A stretch of DNA of 64,000 nt from Bacteroidota bacterium (GTDB taxonomy: Bacteria; Bacteroidota; Bacteroidia; Flavobacteriales; Weeksellaceae): contig JAEWOS010000003.1 in assembly GCA_023460855.1 (NCBI GenBank), positions 248,001-312,000 on the forward strand. Reading direction: 5' to 3'. The notes below the pieces were generated by a model that was not told where the DNA came from, did not search any database, and worked only from the letters and a program-made list of their open reading frames with translations. Shown here in pieces: positions 1 through 7,827 of the stretch (position 1 is the stretch's first letter; the number at the start of each line of letters is the position of its first letter). The position numbers and the translations under genes are program-made.

Positions 1-16
1 TTTAAAGTAACTGAAA

Positions 17-784
17 TTAAGCCTGTGCTTCTTCTGTTCCTTCTGTAGTTTCTTCGTCTTTCTTCGGAGAAACGGCATCTGCAATTTTCCCTGCAACATT
101 AGTTACAGACTCTTTTACATTTTCTACTGCACCTTCAACAGCTGCAGCTGCAGTACCAACTTTCTCTGCTGCGTTTGCCACGACAGATTTTTCAGCCGGA
201 GCTTCAGTTTCTGTTGTTTCTTCCGCTTTTTCAGCAATCGGCTCTTCGTTTCCTTCCAGACTTGGTGCTTCTGCAGCAACTTCATCTTCAGCAGTTACGT
301 TTGCAGCTTCTTCAGCAGCTTTAGCTTCTGCAAGGATTGCGTTCTGAGCATCCACTCTTTCCTGGTTTTTCTTTTGTTCAGCTTCGAAAGCAGCTTTCTT
401 GGCATCGTCCTTCGTTTTAGCCAGAACTTCTTTCTTACCTTCTACTGTTTTTTCTTTTGATTCCAGCCATTCGTTGAATCTTTTTTCTGCTTCAGCTTCA
501 TCAAATGCTCCTTTAGCAACACCTCCCTGAAGGTGTTTTTTAAGCATTGCACCTTTGTAAGAAAGGATCGCTCTTGCAGTATCAGTAGGCTGCGCACCGT
601 TGTTCAGCCATTTCACGGCAGAATCAACATTCAGCTCTATTGTAGCAGGATTTGTAATCGGGTTGTAAGTTCCCAGTTTTTCGATGAATCTACCATCTCT
701 TTTGGATCTTGCATCTGCAACCACGATGTGGAAAAAAGGCTTCCCTTTTTTACCGTGTCTTTGTAATCTGATTTTTACTGACAT
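17..784 (-). CDS. rpsP: 30S ribosomal protein S16 with long C-terminal extension
   Basis: Residues 1 to about 85 are a standard S16 (start MSVKIRLQRHGKKGKPF, then GRFIEKLGTYNP), a small-subunit protein that binds 16S rRNA during 30S assembly. S16 is usually 80-90 residues, and Bacteroidetes versions are often longer. This one has 255 residues. The extra 150 or so are rich in Ala, Glu and Lys, with helix-forming stretches (EAEKRFNEWLESKEK; AAEKVGTAAAAVEGAVENVK) and an acidic end. The start is the ATG at 784, preceded by a -7 promoter element. The gene lies alone at the window edge. Identity of the core is certain; the role of the tail is unknown. Confidence 0.95.
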   Translation of the reverse strand: MSVKIRLQRHGKKGKPFFHIVVADARSKRDGRFIEKLGTYNPITNPATIELNVDSAVKWLNNGAQPTDTARAILSYKGAMLKKHLQGGVAKGAFDEAEAEKRFNEWLESKEKTVEGKKEVLAKTKDDAKKAAFEAEQKKNQERVDAQNAILAEAKAAEEAANVTAEDEVAAEAPSLEGNEEPIAEKAEETTETEAPAEKSVVANAAEKVGTAAAAVEGAVENVKESVTNVAGKIADAVSPKKDEETTEGTEEAQA

Positions 785-833
785 ATTTGTTTTAATTTTT
801 GGGAACTCGTCCCAGTTAATGATTTTGAGTTTG

Positions 834-841
834 CAAATATA
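834..841 (-). promoter_or_regulatory. -7 promoter element of rpsP
   Basis: On the minus strand the sequence reads TATATTTG followed by C, matching the Bacteroidetes consensus TAnnTTTG, about 50 bases upstream of the rpsP ATG. The predicted leader contains a small inverted repeat GGGA-N5-TCCC (801-813), which may only be incidental. Confidence 0.6.
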
Positions 842-869
842 TAATATTTTCAGAAATCCGGAAACAGTA

Positions 870-1475
870 TTACATGATTCTGATATCGATTATTTTATCT
901 TCTTCCAGAAAACCCTGCAAAATATCTCCTTCTGCTACTTTTCCCACACCTTGTGGAGTTCCGGTAAATATTAAATCGCCCACGCGCAGCGTAAAATATT
1001 GCGAAATTCGTGAAACCAGTTCATCAAAACCGAAAAGCATCAGCTCTGAGTTTCCGTCCTGCACGACAGTACCGTTCTTCTGGAGATAAAATCTGATTTG
1101 CTCTAAATTAAATTTTTCCTTGCTAAAAAACTTACTTACCACAGCCGAACCGTCAAATGCTTTCGCAATTTCCCAGGGCAAACCTTTTGATTTCAGATCC
1201 TGCTGAAGATCGCGTGCGGTGAAATCAATTCCCAGTCCGATTTCGTCATAATGCTTTGCCGCATTTTCCTTTTGTATGTATTTTCCGCCTTTACTGATTT
1301 TCAGAACGACTTCCAGTTCATAATGAATTTCCTGCGAAAATTCCGGCAGATAGAAATCGTTTCCTTTCAGCAGTGCCGTATCCGGTTTCATGAACAGCAC
1401 CGGGTTTTCCGGAACTGCATTACCCAGTTCCGCAGCATGATCAGCATAATTTCGTCCGACGCAGATGATTTTCAT
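870..1475 (-). CDS. Fumarylacetoacetate hydrolase family protein (FAHD1-like)
   Basis: A 201-residue single-domain FAH-family protein. The N-terminus MKIICVGRNYADHAAELGN and the later GTPQGVGKV are typical of the YcgM/FAHD1 branch, which acts on small oxo-acids (acylpyruvate hydrolysis or oxaloacetate decarboxylation) using a divalent metal. The metal ligands are probably the two Glu of YELEV (about residues 53 and 55) and the Asp of GIDFTARD (about 84). It precedes the DUF2007 gene's downstream end by 38 bases and lies on the same strand, so co-transcription from upstream is possible. The exact substrate cannot be read from sequence. Confidence 0.88.
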   Translation of the reverse strand: MKIICVGRNYADHAAELGNAVPENPVLFMKPDTALLKGNDFYLPEFSQEIHYELEVVLKISKGGKYIQKENAAKHYDEIGLGIDFTARDLQQDLKSKGLPWEIAKAFDGSAVVSKFFSKEKFNLEQIRFYLQKNGTVVQDGNSELMLFGFDELVSRISQYFTLRVGDLIFTGTPQGVGKVAEGDILQGFLEEDKIIDIRIM

Positions 1476-1513
1476 TTCTGATAATTTTTTGATTTTTTCT
1501 GAGGAGACACTTA

Positions 1514-1939
1514 CTATCGGGGCTGTTCAAATTCGTTTCCGCAGTGATAGCAGTGATATTTTTGAGCAGGCACTTTGAAGGGAATTCCTAAAAGCAAAAT
1601 GCTTATTCCAAAAATTCCGCCTGGTTTTTCGTCGCGGTAAATATGGTTGGAACCACATTCCGGACACAGGAAATCGAATTCGGGATCATCAATCGTATGC
1701 TCTGCTTCCAGTCCCGAGTCTTCTGCATGAAAATCCTCGAGAATTTTCACGGCTCTGTCCAAATCTTCCTCAAAAACCTGCAGCTGAATCCCGCCAATTG
1801 CCTGCGAAAGCAGCCAGTCGCTTTGTACCGTCTGCTCATTTGCAATCCAGCTTTCCACACCTTCTTCTTCCAGAATCTGCTTATCGCGGTTGGCTTCAAT
1901 TGCATTCTGATAAAATTTTATGCTGACGAGCTGAGACAT
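1514..1939 (-). CDS. DUF2007 domain protein with C-terminal zinc ribbon
   Basis: A 141-residue soluble protein. The first ~75 residues (SQLVSIKFYQNAIEANRDKQILEEEGVESWIANE) fit the DUF2007 putative signal-transducing fold, common in Bacteroidetes. The C-terminus holds two paired-cysteine knuckles, CPEC near residue 93 and CYHC near 132, which should bind one zinc. Between them is a short hydrophobic stretch (FGISILLLGIPF). It sits 30 bases upstream-to-downstream from the exonuclease gene on the same strand. Function is unknown; DNA or protein binding through the ribbon is only a guess. Confidence 0.75.
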   Translation of the reverse strand: MSQLVSIKFYQNAIEANRDKQILEEEGVESWIANEQTVQSDWLLSQAIGGIQLQVFEEDLDRAVKILEDFHAEDSGLEAEHTIDDPEFDFLCPECGSNHIYRDEKPGGIFGISILLLGIPFKVPAQKYHCYHCGNEFEQPR

Positions 1940-1969
1940 TATTATTTTTCGTTAATTTAAGTAAAGATA

Positions 1970-2734
1970 CTAGAATCTGCTGCGCAACTGAATAGCTGTC
2001 AATACTTTTTTGGTGTAAAGTGGAAAATCTGCATTCTGAATCCAGCCGTAATAACCAGCATCTTTCGTGAACACATCTTTCACACGCTGTCCTTTATATT
2101 TGCCAAAAGAAAAAATCTCCTGATCATCCTGATCGAAACCGATGAAACCGGCAAGGTCTGCAGATTTACGCTGATACGAAATTTCACTGAGGCCAGCGAT
2201 GTCATTCGGAAGATCGTCATAATGAGAAACCTGGGCATCGATAATTTCAAAAGTCGCCAAAGTATCAGCTTCCGCGGAATGGGCATCGAGCAAATCTTTA
2301 CCACAATAGAATTTATACGCCGCAGTTAAGTTTCTTGGCTCCATTTTATGAAAAATCGTCTGTGCATCAATCAGCCTGAATTTATTGATATCGAAATCAA
2401 TTCCTGCACGCAGCAGTTCTTCAGCGAGTAACGGTACATCAAATCTGTTGGAATTAAAACCTCCTAGGTCACTTCCGTTCAGCATTTCCATTATTTTCGC
2501 AGCAATTTCTTCGAATTTTGGCGCATCTTTCACATCTTCATCGGTGATTCCGTGCACTTCACTTGCCTCTTTTGGAATATACATCTGCGGATTTACGAGC
2601 CAGGTCCTGCTTTCGCGGGAAGCATCAGGATAAACTTTTAATACCGAAATTTCTATAATTCGGTCTTTCGCGACATTGGTTCCGGTAGTTTCCAGATCAA
2701 ATACGCAAAGCGGTTTATGGAGTTTTAGATTCAT
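1970..2734 (-). CDS. DEDDh 3'-5' exonuclease, DnaQ/epsilon family
   Basis: A 254-residue exonuclease. Exo I is VFDLETTG (Asp13, Glu15), Exo II is GGFNSNRFD (Asp99) and Exo III is DAHSAEAD (His152, Asp157): all five catalytic DEDDh residues are present. The C-terminal ~50 residues (SFGKYKGQRVKDVFTKD..YYGWIQNADFP) resemble the small DUF3820-like module often appended to these nucleases in Bacteroidetes. It could be a proofreading subunit or a repair or RNA-processing exonuclease. It lacks a clamp-binding motif I can recognise, so a precise name is not justified. Confidence 0.88.
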   Translation of the reverse strand: MNLKLHKPLCVFDLETTGTNVAKDRIIEISVLKVYPDASRESRTWLVNPQMYIPKEASEVHGITDEDVKDAPKFEEIAAKIMEMLNGSDLGGFNSNRFDVPLLAEELLRAGIDFDINKFRLIDAQTIFHKMEPRNLTAAYKFYCGKDLLDAHSAEADTLATFEIIDAQVSHYDDLPNDIAGLSEISYQRKSADLAGFIGFDQDDQEIFSFGKYKGQRVKDVFTKDAGYYGWIQNADFPLYTKKVLTAIQLRSRF

Positions 2735-2764
2735 GTAAATAGAGGTTTCAGATGAAAGAAAATT

Positions 2765-3475
2765 CTATTTCAATTGTTTTTGAAAAACTACTGAAATAAA
2801 AATATAGTAAATCACACCAAGCGGAATTCCGGTGAATCCAAAGATTATCAATAGAAGGATCACGCCGATTAAAAGCGCAATCTTGGAATAATTATCTTTC
2901 AGCCGCATCGATTTGAATTTCATGGAAATCATGCGGATCGGACTGACCAGCAACCATGAACTCAGCGCAGTGATAATCAGAAGAAAAGCGGTATTCAGAG
3001 CAACGTAATCGAAACTTCCGAATTCCCTGTACGCATAATACAGTCCGTAAATAAATATCGTATTGGTGGGCGTGTTCAACCCCTTGAAATAATATTTTTG
3101 CTCGTCGTCCAGGTTGAAAATCGCAAGCCGAAGACAGGAAAATAAAGTAATAAACAGTCCGAAATACTTGAGATAAGGAAAAAGTTCTGAAATACCGCTA
3201 CCTTGCGTATTTTCCAGCATTTTGTACATGGTTAAACCGGGAAGCAGTCCAAAAGTTACCATATCAGCCAGTGAATCCAGCTGCACTCCCAGATTTGAAT
3301 CTGCTTTCATCGCACGTGCCACAAAACCGTCGAGAAAATCCAGTATCAGTGAAATGATAATGCAAATTGCTGTTAATCTGTAATCGCCATTCAGCAGACT
3401 GATCACACCGATACTTCCTGAAAAAAGGTTCCCCAGAGTGAAGGCATTCGCCAGATTGTTACGCACGAAATTCAT
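2765..3475 (-). CDS. pssA: CDP-diacylglycerol--serine O-phosphatidyltransferase
   Basis: Integral membrane enzyme making phosphatidylserine, the precursor of phosphatidylethanolamine. The CDP-alcohol phosphotransferase signature is intact: LDFLDGFVARAMKADSNLG followed by VQLDSLAD, matching DGxxAR-x8-G-x3-D-x3-D. About seven hydrophobic segments follow, with a C-terminal hydrophobic pair. An ATG at 3490 is in frame, but it overlaps the -7 promoter element (3480-3487); the ATG at 3475 (MNFVRNNLANAFTLGNLF, 236 residues) is therefore chosen. It is divergent from the DUF2147 gene. Confidence 0.9.
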   Translation of the reverse strand: MNFVRNNLANAFTLGNLFSGSIGVISLLNGDYRLTAICIIISLILDFLDGFVARAMKADSNLGVQLDSLADMVTFGLLPGLTMYKMLENTQGSGISELFPYLKYFGLFITLFSCLRLAIFNLDDEQKYYFKGLNTPTNTIFIYGLYYAYREFGSFDYVALNTAFLLIITALSSWLLVSPIRMISMKFKSMRLKDNYSKIALLIGVILLLIIFGFTGIPLGVIYYIFISVVFQKQLK

Positions 3476-3479
3476 TCCG

Positions 3480-3508
3480 CAAAAGTACATTTATTTGGTC
3501 TTTTTCAA
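3480..3508 (-). promoter_or_regulatory. pssA promoter, probably giving leaderless mRNA
   Basis: Minus strand: TTG at 3508-3506, an 18-base spacer, then TACTTTTG at 3487-3480, matching the Bacteroidetes -33/-7 layout. Only four bases (CGGA) separate the TTTG from the ATG at 3475, so transcription should begin at or next to the start codon. Confidence 0.65.
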
Positions 3509-3599
3509 GAAGGCGTTTTTATTAAATATCAGTTATGTACAACATTGCGATAATCAACTGAATATTGATTTTGGTATTTCATTTGATTATTATGAACCG

Positions 3600-3621
3600 A
3601 ATATCACTTTTTCGTGATATT
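3600..3621 (+). promoter_or_regulatory. Inverted repeat upstream of the DUF2147 gene
   Basis: AATATCAC-N6-GTGATATT is a perfect 8-bp inverted repeat. It ends 13 bases before TATATTTA (3635-3642), a one-mismatch -7 element for the gene at 3674. Position just upstream of the -7 box suits an operator. No regulator is identified. Confidence 0.4.
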
Positions 3622-3673
3622 TTACAGAAATGAGTATATTTATCGCATCAAAACTTTAATACTATAATAAATA

Positions 3674-4093
3674 ATGAAAAAATTTGTATTTGCATTCGCT
3701 GCCCTTTTCCTCAGCATCTTCACATTTGCACAGATTGAAGGTAAATGGAAAACGATAGATGATGAAACCGGAAAAGCCAAATCAATTGTAGAAATCTACA
3801 AAAAGTCTGACGGCAAATATTACGGTAGAATCCATCAGCTGCTTCAGAAACCACAGAACAATAACTGTGTAAAATGTACAGATGACCGCAAGAACAAACC
3901 TTTACTGGGCCTTGAAATTATCCGCGGACTTGAAAAAGACGGTAATGAATTCACGGACGGAACCATCACCGATCCTGCAAAAGGAAAAACGTACAAGTGT
4001 ACTGTGACAAGATCCGGAGATAAACTGAATGTAAGAGGTTATATCGGTTTCTCCATGATCGGTAGAACCCAGACATGGCATAAAGTAAATTAA
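3674..4093 (+). CDS. Secreted DUF2147 family protein
   Basis: A 139-residue protein with a clear signal peptide (MKKFVFAFAALFLSIFTFAQ, cleavage after Ala-Gln region) followed by the DUF2147 lipocalin-like beta domain starting EGKWKTIDDETGKAKSIVEIYK. A CVKC pair near residue 73 could form a disulphide. DUF2147 proteins are abundant in Bacteroidetes and have no assigned biochemical role. It is monocistronic: its own upstream inverted repeat on one side and a strong terminator at 4114 on the other. Confidence 0.85.
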   Translation: MKKFVFAFAALFLSIFTFAQIEGKWKTIDDETGKAKSIVEIYKKSDGKYYGRIHQLLQKPQNNNCVKCTDDRKNKPLLGLEIIRGLEKDGNEFTDGTITDPAKGKTYKCTVTRSGDKLNVRGYIGFSMIGRTQTWHKVN

Positions 4094-4113
4094 GAATCCG
4101 CTTAATGTTATAT

Positions 4114-4146
4114 AAAGCAGCTTCCATTAAGGAGGCTGCTTTTTTA
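4114..4146 (+). terminator. Rho-independent terminator of the DUF2147 gene
   Basis: Stem AAAGCAGC(T)TCC / GGA(G)GCTGCTTT with loop ATTAA, followed by a run of six T. Confidence 0.85.
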
Positions 4147-4203
4147 TTGAAATCATCTGTTCTATTTTCATCTTAGCTGCTGCATACTTTAAAAGGAAAT
4201 CAG

Positions 4204-4211
4204 TATTTTTG
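4204..4211 (+). promoter_or_regulatory. -7 promoter element of pdhB
   Basis: TATTTTTG followed by C, matching TAnnTTTG, 26 bases upstream of the pdhB ATG. No clear TTG is visible at the expected -33 position. Confidence 0.6.
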
Positions 4212-4237
4212 CGCTTCATAATATTTAGAATTTTACC

Positions 4238-5221
4238 ATGGCAGAATATACATTCCGTGAAGTGATTGCACAGGCGATGAGCGAAGAAATGAGGAAGGAC
4301 GAATCCATTTATCTGATGGGTGAGGAAGTGGCAGAATATAATGGTGCATACAAAGCATCCAAAGGAATGCTGGACGAATTCGGACCGAAAAGAGTAATTG
4401 ACACGCCGATTGCAGAACTTGGCTTTACCGGAATTTCCGTGGGCGCTGCGATGAACGGAAACAGACCGATTGTAGAATTCATGACGTTCAATTTTTCACT
4501 CGTTGGTATCGACCAGATCATCAATAACGCTGCAAAAATCCGTCAGATGAGCGGCGGTCAGTGGAATTGCCCGATCGTTTTCCGCGGACCAACGGCTTCT
4601 GCCGGACAACTGGGAGCAACGCATTCCCAGGCTTTGGAAAGCTGGTACGCAAACTGCCCGGGTCTGAAAGTAATTGTACCTTCTAATCCTTACGACGCAA
4701 AAGGACTTCTTAAATCTGCGATTCAGGATAATGATCCGGTAATTTTCATGGAATCTGAGCAGATGTATGGTGATAAAATGGAAATTCCGGAAGAAGAATA
4801 CTATTTGCCGATCGGAAAAGCAGACATCAAGAGAGAAGGCAACGACGTAACGCTGGTTTCCTTCGGAAAAATCATGAAACTCGCGATGCAGGCTGCGGAA
4901 GATCTCGAAAAAGAAGGAATTTCAGTGGAAGTAATCGATCTTAGAACAGTTCGTCCGCTGGATTACGATACGGTTTTGGAATCTGTAAAAAAGACAAACA
5001 GGCTTGTCGTGCTGGAAGAAGCGTGGCCTTTCGCTTCAGTAGCAGGCGAAATTACCTATATGGTGCAGCAGAAAGCTTTTGATTATTTGGATGCTCCAAT
5101 CAAGAGAATTACCACGCCGGATGCTCCCGCTCCTTATTCTTCCGCGCTTTTTGAAGAATGGTTCCCGAAACTGGAAAAGGTAAAAGAAGAACTGAAAAAC
5201 GCATTATACATCAAGTCGTAA
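4238..5221 (+). CDS. pdhB: Pyruvate dehydrogenase E1 component, beta subunit
   Basis: A 327-residue E1-beta subunit, the full family length. The N-terminal transketolase pyrimidine-binding domain (TFREVIAQAMSEEMRKDESIYLMGEEVAEYNGAYKASKG cannot be mistaken, with the TPP-activating Glu in IAELGFTG) is followed by the C-terminal transketolase domain (VTLVSFGKIMKLAMQAAEDLEKEG; VIDLRTVRPLDYDTV; EEAWPFASVAGEI). With an E1-alpha partner it decarboxylates pyruvate and acetylates lipoyl-E2. Neither alpha nor E2 is next door, so this is an isolated subunit gene with its own promoter and terminator. Branched-chain 2-oxoacid E1-beta is the main alternative, but the sequence fits PDH better. Confidence 0.92.
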   Translation: MAEYTFREVIAQAMSEEMRKDESIYLMGEEVAEYNGAYKASKGMLDEFGPKRVIDTPIAELGFTGISVGAAMNGNRPIVEFMTFNFSLVGIDQIINNAAKIRQMSGGQWNCPIVFRGPTASAGQLGATHSQALESWYANCPGLKVIVPSNPYDAKGLLKSAIQDNDPVIFMESEQMYGDKMEIPEEEYYLPIGKADIKREGNDVTLVSFGKIMKLAMQAAEDLEKEGISVEVIDLRTVRPLDYDTVLESVKKTNRLVVLEEAWPFASVAGEITYMVQQKAFDYLDAPIKRITTPDAPAPYSSALFEEWFPKLEKVKEELKNALYIKS

Positions 5222-5229
5222 AATAGATA

Positions 5230-5256
5230 AAAACTCTCGAAAGGGAGTTTTTTCAT
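5230..5256 (+). terminator. Rho-independent terminator of pdhB
   Basis: Stem AAACTCTC / GGGAGTTT (one wobble) with a GAAA tetraloop, then TTTTTT. Confidence 0.8.
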
Positions 5257-5316
5257 TTAAAAAAAAGAATAAAAGGAAACTTCTTTAACATCTACCTTTT
5301 CGAAAATTTTTTTGAA

Positions 5317-7305
5317 GTGGCACAGGATTCTGCAGGACATCATTTCGATCTGAAAAAACTATCTTTTGTTGGCGTACTCGTTTCGCTGGGAATTGTTTTC
5401 GGCGATATCGGAACATCACCGCTTTACGTAATGAAGGCGATTGTCGGAGCAAGAGAGGAAACCGCAACTTTGCCTCTTGATGAATATATTGAAGGAGCAC
5501 TGTCGTGTATCATCTGGACGCTGACATTACAGACAACCTTAAAATATGTGATCATTGCACTGCGTGCAGACAACAAAGGTGAAGGAGGAATTCTCGCGCT
5601 GTATTCGCTGGTAAAAAAATTCAAGAAACCATGGCTGTACGTCATCGCGTTGATCGGAGCAGCAACGCTGGTTGCTGACAGTGTGATTACTCCTTCTCTT
5701 ACCGTTATGTCGGCAATTGAAGGCCTTAAAATATTCAATCCCGAAACACCGGTGGTAATGATAACCGTTGGAATTCTACTGGTTGTATTTTTTGTGCAGC
5801 AGTTTGGCACCAGCTTTATCGGGAAATTTTTCGGACCGGTAATGGTGGTCTGGTTTCTTGCGCTTGGAATTTTCGGAGGACTGCATATTTCAGATCATTA
5901 TGAAATTTTTAAATCATTCAATCCTTATTACGCCTATAAACTCATTAAAGATTCACCGAGTGCCATAATTATCCTGGGGGCTGTATTTCTGTGTACCACA
6001 GGAGCTGAAGCCCTGTATTCAGACTTGGGACACTGCGGAATCAAGAACATCCGGATCAGCTGGATTTTTGTAAAGGCGATGCTCATCCTGAATTATCTGG
6101 GACAGGGAGCCTGGCTGCTCGATAACGTTGACCGTGTAAGAAGTGAAGGACTGAATCCTTTCTTCGGAATTATGCCGGAATATTTAATCCTTCCCGGAGT
6201 AATTCTGGCGACTGCAGCGGCAATTATTGCAAGTCAGGCCGTAATTACCGGTTCCTTCACGATGTTTTCCGAAGCGATGTCCATCAATTTCTGGCCCAAC
6301 CAAAAAATCGATTATCCTTCCGGCGTTAAAGGACAGATGTATATTCCGAAAATTAACTGGACACTGCTGATCATGTGTATTATCGTGGTGCTGTACTTTC
6401 AGGAATCCCATAAAATGGAAGCTGCATACGGGCTTACAATCACCATAACGATGCTGATGACCACGATTCTGCTCATTTTCTGGCTTAGAAGAAAAAGGGT
6501 TCATATCGCATTTATCACTCTTTTCGCGGCAGTTTATCTGGCTATAGAACTTGGTTTTTTCAGTGCAAATGTCATCAAGTTTTTTGACGGAGGCTGGCTC
6601 ACAATGGTTTTGGGCGGATTCATCGGAATCTGTATGTATGCGTGGTTTAACGGCAGGCAGATTAAGAATAAATTCATCAAGTTTGTTAATCTGAACAAAT
6701 ATGTGCCGATTATCCAGGAAATGAAACTTGATGAGACGATTCCGAAATATGCCACCAATCTTGCATATCTGAGCCGTTCCAGGAAAAATGATGAAATAGA
6801 AGCGAAAATTATTTATTCCATCATCAGGAAACAGCCGAAAAGAGCGGATCATTATTTTATTCTGAATATCGACAACCAGGAAGATCCGTACACTTTCAAA
6901 TATTCAGTAGACGAAATTCTGCCCGGAACTGTTTACAGAATTCACTTTCTTCTCGGTTTTAAAGTAGACCGCCGCATTAACGACTATTTTGATGAAGTGC
7001 TGAAAGATCTAATGAATGACGGAATCATTCCGTCGCGAAGCGGTTATCCTTCCCTGCGAAACCACCAGATTCCGCCGGATCTTAAATATGTAATCATCGA
7101 TAATTCCTATATCAATGATCAGTTGCTGACCGTAAAAGATAAAATTGTCCTCAATATTTACAATTTTGTTAAATATATCGGAAGCGACGATTTCAAAGCA
7201 TGGGGTGTATCTCCGCATAATGTGGTGGTGGAATCTGCGCCGCTGCTTGACCAGGAAATTGTGACCAAGAAAATAGAACAGGTGGAATTCCGCAGAATGG
7301 AGTAA
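5317..7305 (+). CDS. kup: KUP/HAK/KT family potassium uptake protein
   Basis: A 662-residue K+/H+ symporter. The family signature LVSLGIVFGDIGTSPLYVMKAIVG lies at residues 15-38, and about 12 hydrophobic segments run to residue ~455, followed by a ~200-residue cytoplasmic C-terminus. Length matches the family (620-680). The start is GTG at 5317; no upstream ATG in frame exists, and the protein begins just before the conserved first helix. It is followed 39 bases later by the Fur-like gene, which has its own promoter. Regulation is not visible. Confidence 0.93.
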   Translation: MAQDSAGHHFDLKKLSFVGVLVSLGIVFGDIGTSPLYVMKAIVGAREETATLPLDEYIEGALSCIIWTLTLQTTLKYVIIALRADNKGEGGILALYSLVKKFKKPWLYVIALIGAATLVADSVITPSLTVMSAIEGLKIFNPETPVVMITVGILLVVFFVQQFGTSFIGKFFGPVMVVWFLALGIFGGLHISDHYEIFKSFNPYYAYKLIKDSPSAIIILGAVFLCTTGAEALYSDLGHCGIKNIRISWIFVKAMLILNYLGQGAWLLDNVDRVRSEGLNPFFGIMPEYLILPGVILATAAAIIASQAVITGSFTMFSEAMSINFWPNQKIDYPSGVKGQMYIPKINWTLLIMCIIVVLYFQESHKMEAAYGLTITITMLMTTILLIFWLRRKRVHIAFITLFAAVYLAIELGFFSANVIKFFDGGWLTMVLGGFIGICMYAWFNGRQIKNKFIKFVNLNKYVPIIQEMKLDETIPKYATNLAYLSRSRKNDEIEAKIIYSIIRKQPKRADHYFILNIDNQEDPYTFKYSVDEILPGTVYRIHFLLGFKVDRRINDYFDEVLKDLMNDGIIPSRSGYPSLRNHQIPPDLKYVIIDNSYINDQLLTVKDKIVLNIYNFVKYIGSDDFKAWGVSPHNVVVESAPLLDQEIVTKKIEQVEFRRME

Positions 7306-7330
7306 GCGGTAACGTCTTCTAAAATTTGCG

Positions 7331-7338
7331 TAAATTTG
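7331..7338 (+). promoter_or_regulatory. -7 promoter element of the Fur-like gene
   Basis: TAAATTTG then CC, six bases before the ATG at 7345. The in-frame TTG at 7336 lies inside this element, so it is not the start. The mRNA should have a leader of only a few bases or none. Confidence 0.6.
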
Positions 7339-7344
7339 CCGCAA

Positions 7345-7827
7345 ATGAGTCCGATGAATTCAGCACAGAAGGAGAAAAATGTCGCGCAGATCAAAGATGT
7401 GCTGCGTCAGTATTTGCAGGAAAAAGGATTCCGGAATACGCCCGAACGTTACACTATTCTGGAGGAAATCTACAAACTGGATCATCATTTTAACGTGGAC
7501 GATTTATATCTGATGATGCTGCAGAAAAAATATCACGTTTCCAAAGCAACCATTTACAATACCATCGAAATCTTTCTTGATGCAGGACTTATCAGAAAGC
7601 ATCAGTTCGGCGAAAAAACCATCAGTTCATCATCGTACGAGAAATCCTATTTCGACAAACAGCACGATCATCTGGTGATTTACAAAAAAGATTCCGACAA
7701 GGAAATTGAGGAAATCATAGAATTTTGCGATCCACGAATTCAGGGAATCAAGGATGCGATAGAAGAAGCTTTTGGCGTAAATATTGATTCGCACTCGCTG
7801 TACTTTTACGGTACCAAAAGATCCTGA
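7345..7827 (+). CDS. Fur family transcriptional regulator
   Basis: A 160-residue winged-helix regulator. The DNA-binding domain is recognisable from GFRNTPERYTILEEIYKLDHHFNVDDLYLMM through KKYHVSKATIYNTIEIFLDAGLIRKHQFG. The C-terminal half has HDHLVI, corresponding to the metal-binding HHDH/HDHL segment. The CxxC zinc-site motif usual just after it is replaced by YKKDSDK, and only one Cys remains in the protein. Metal specificity (Fe, Zn, peroxide sensing) cannot be assigned. Its TGA overlaps the ATG of the LptA/OstA-like gene (TGATG), so the two are translationally coupled, as is common in Flavobacteriia. Confidence 0.85.
   Translation: MSPMNSAQKEKNVAQIKDVLRQYLQEKGFRNTPERYTILEEIYKLDHHFNVDDLYLMMLQKKYHVSKATIYNTIEIFLDAGLIRKHQFGEKTISSSSYEKSYFDKQHDHLVIYKKDSDKEIEEIIEFCDPRIQGIKDAIEEAFGVNIDSHSLYFYGTKRS

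Noticed and set aside
801..813. Small GGGA-N5-TCCC hairpin in the rpsP leader as an autoregulatory site
   Set aside because: Only a 4-bp stem; too weak to support a regulatory element.
6184..6852. Minus-strand ORF of 222 codons inside kup
   Set aside because: Antisense to a clearly conserved transporter; amino-acid composition (many H, C, R) is typical of shadow frames.
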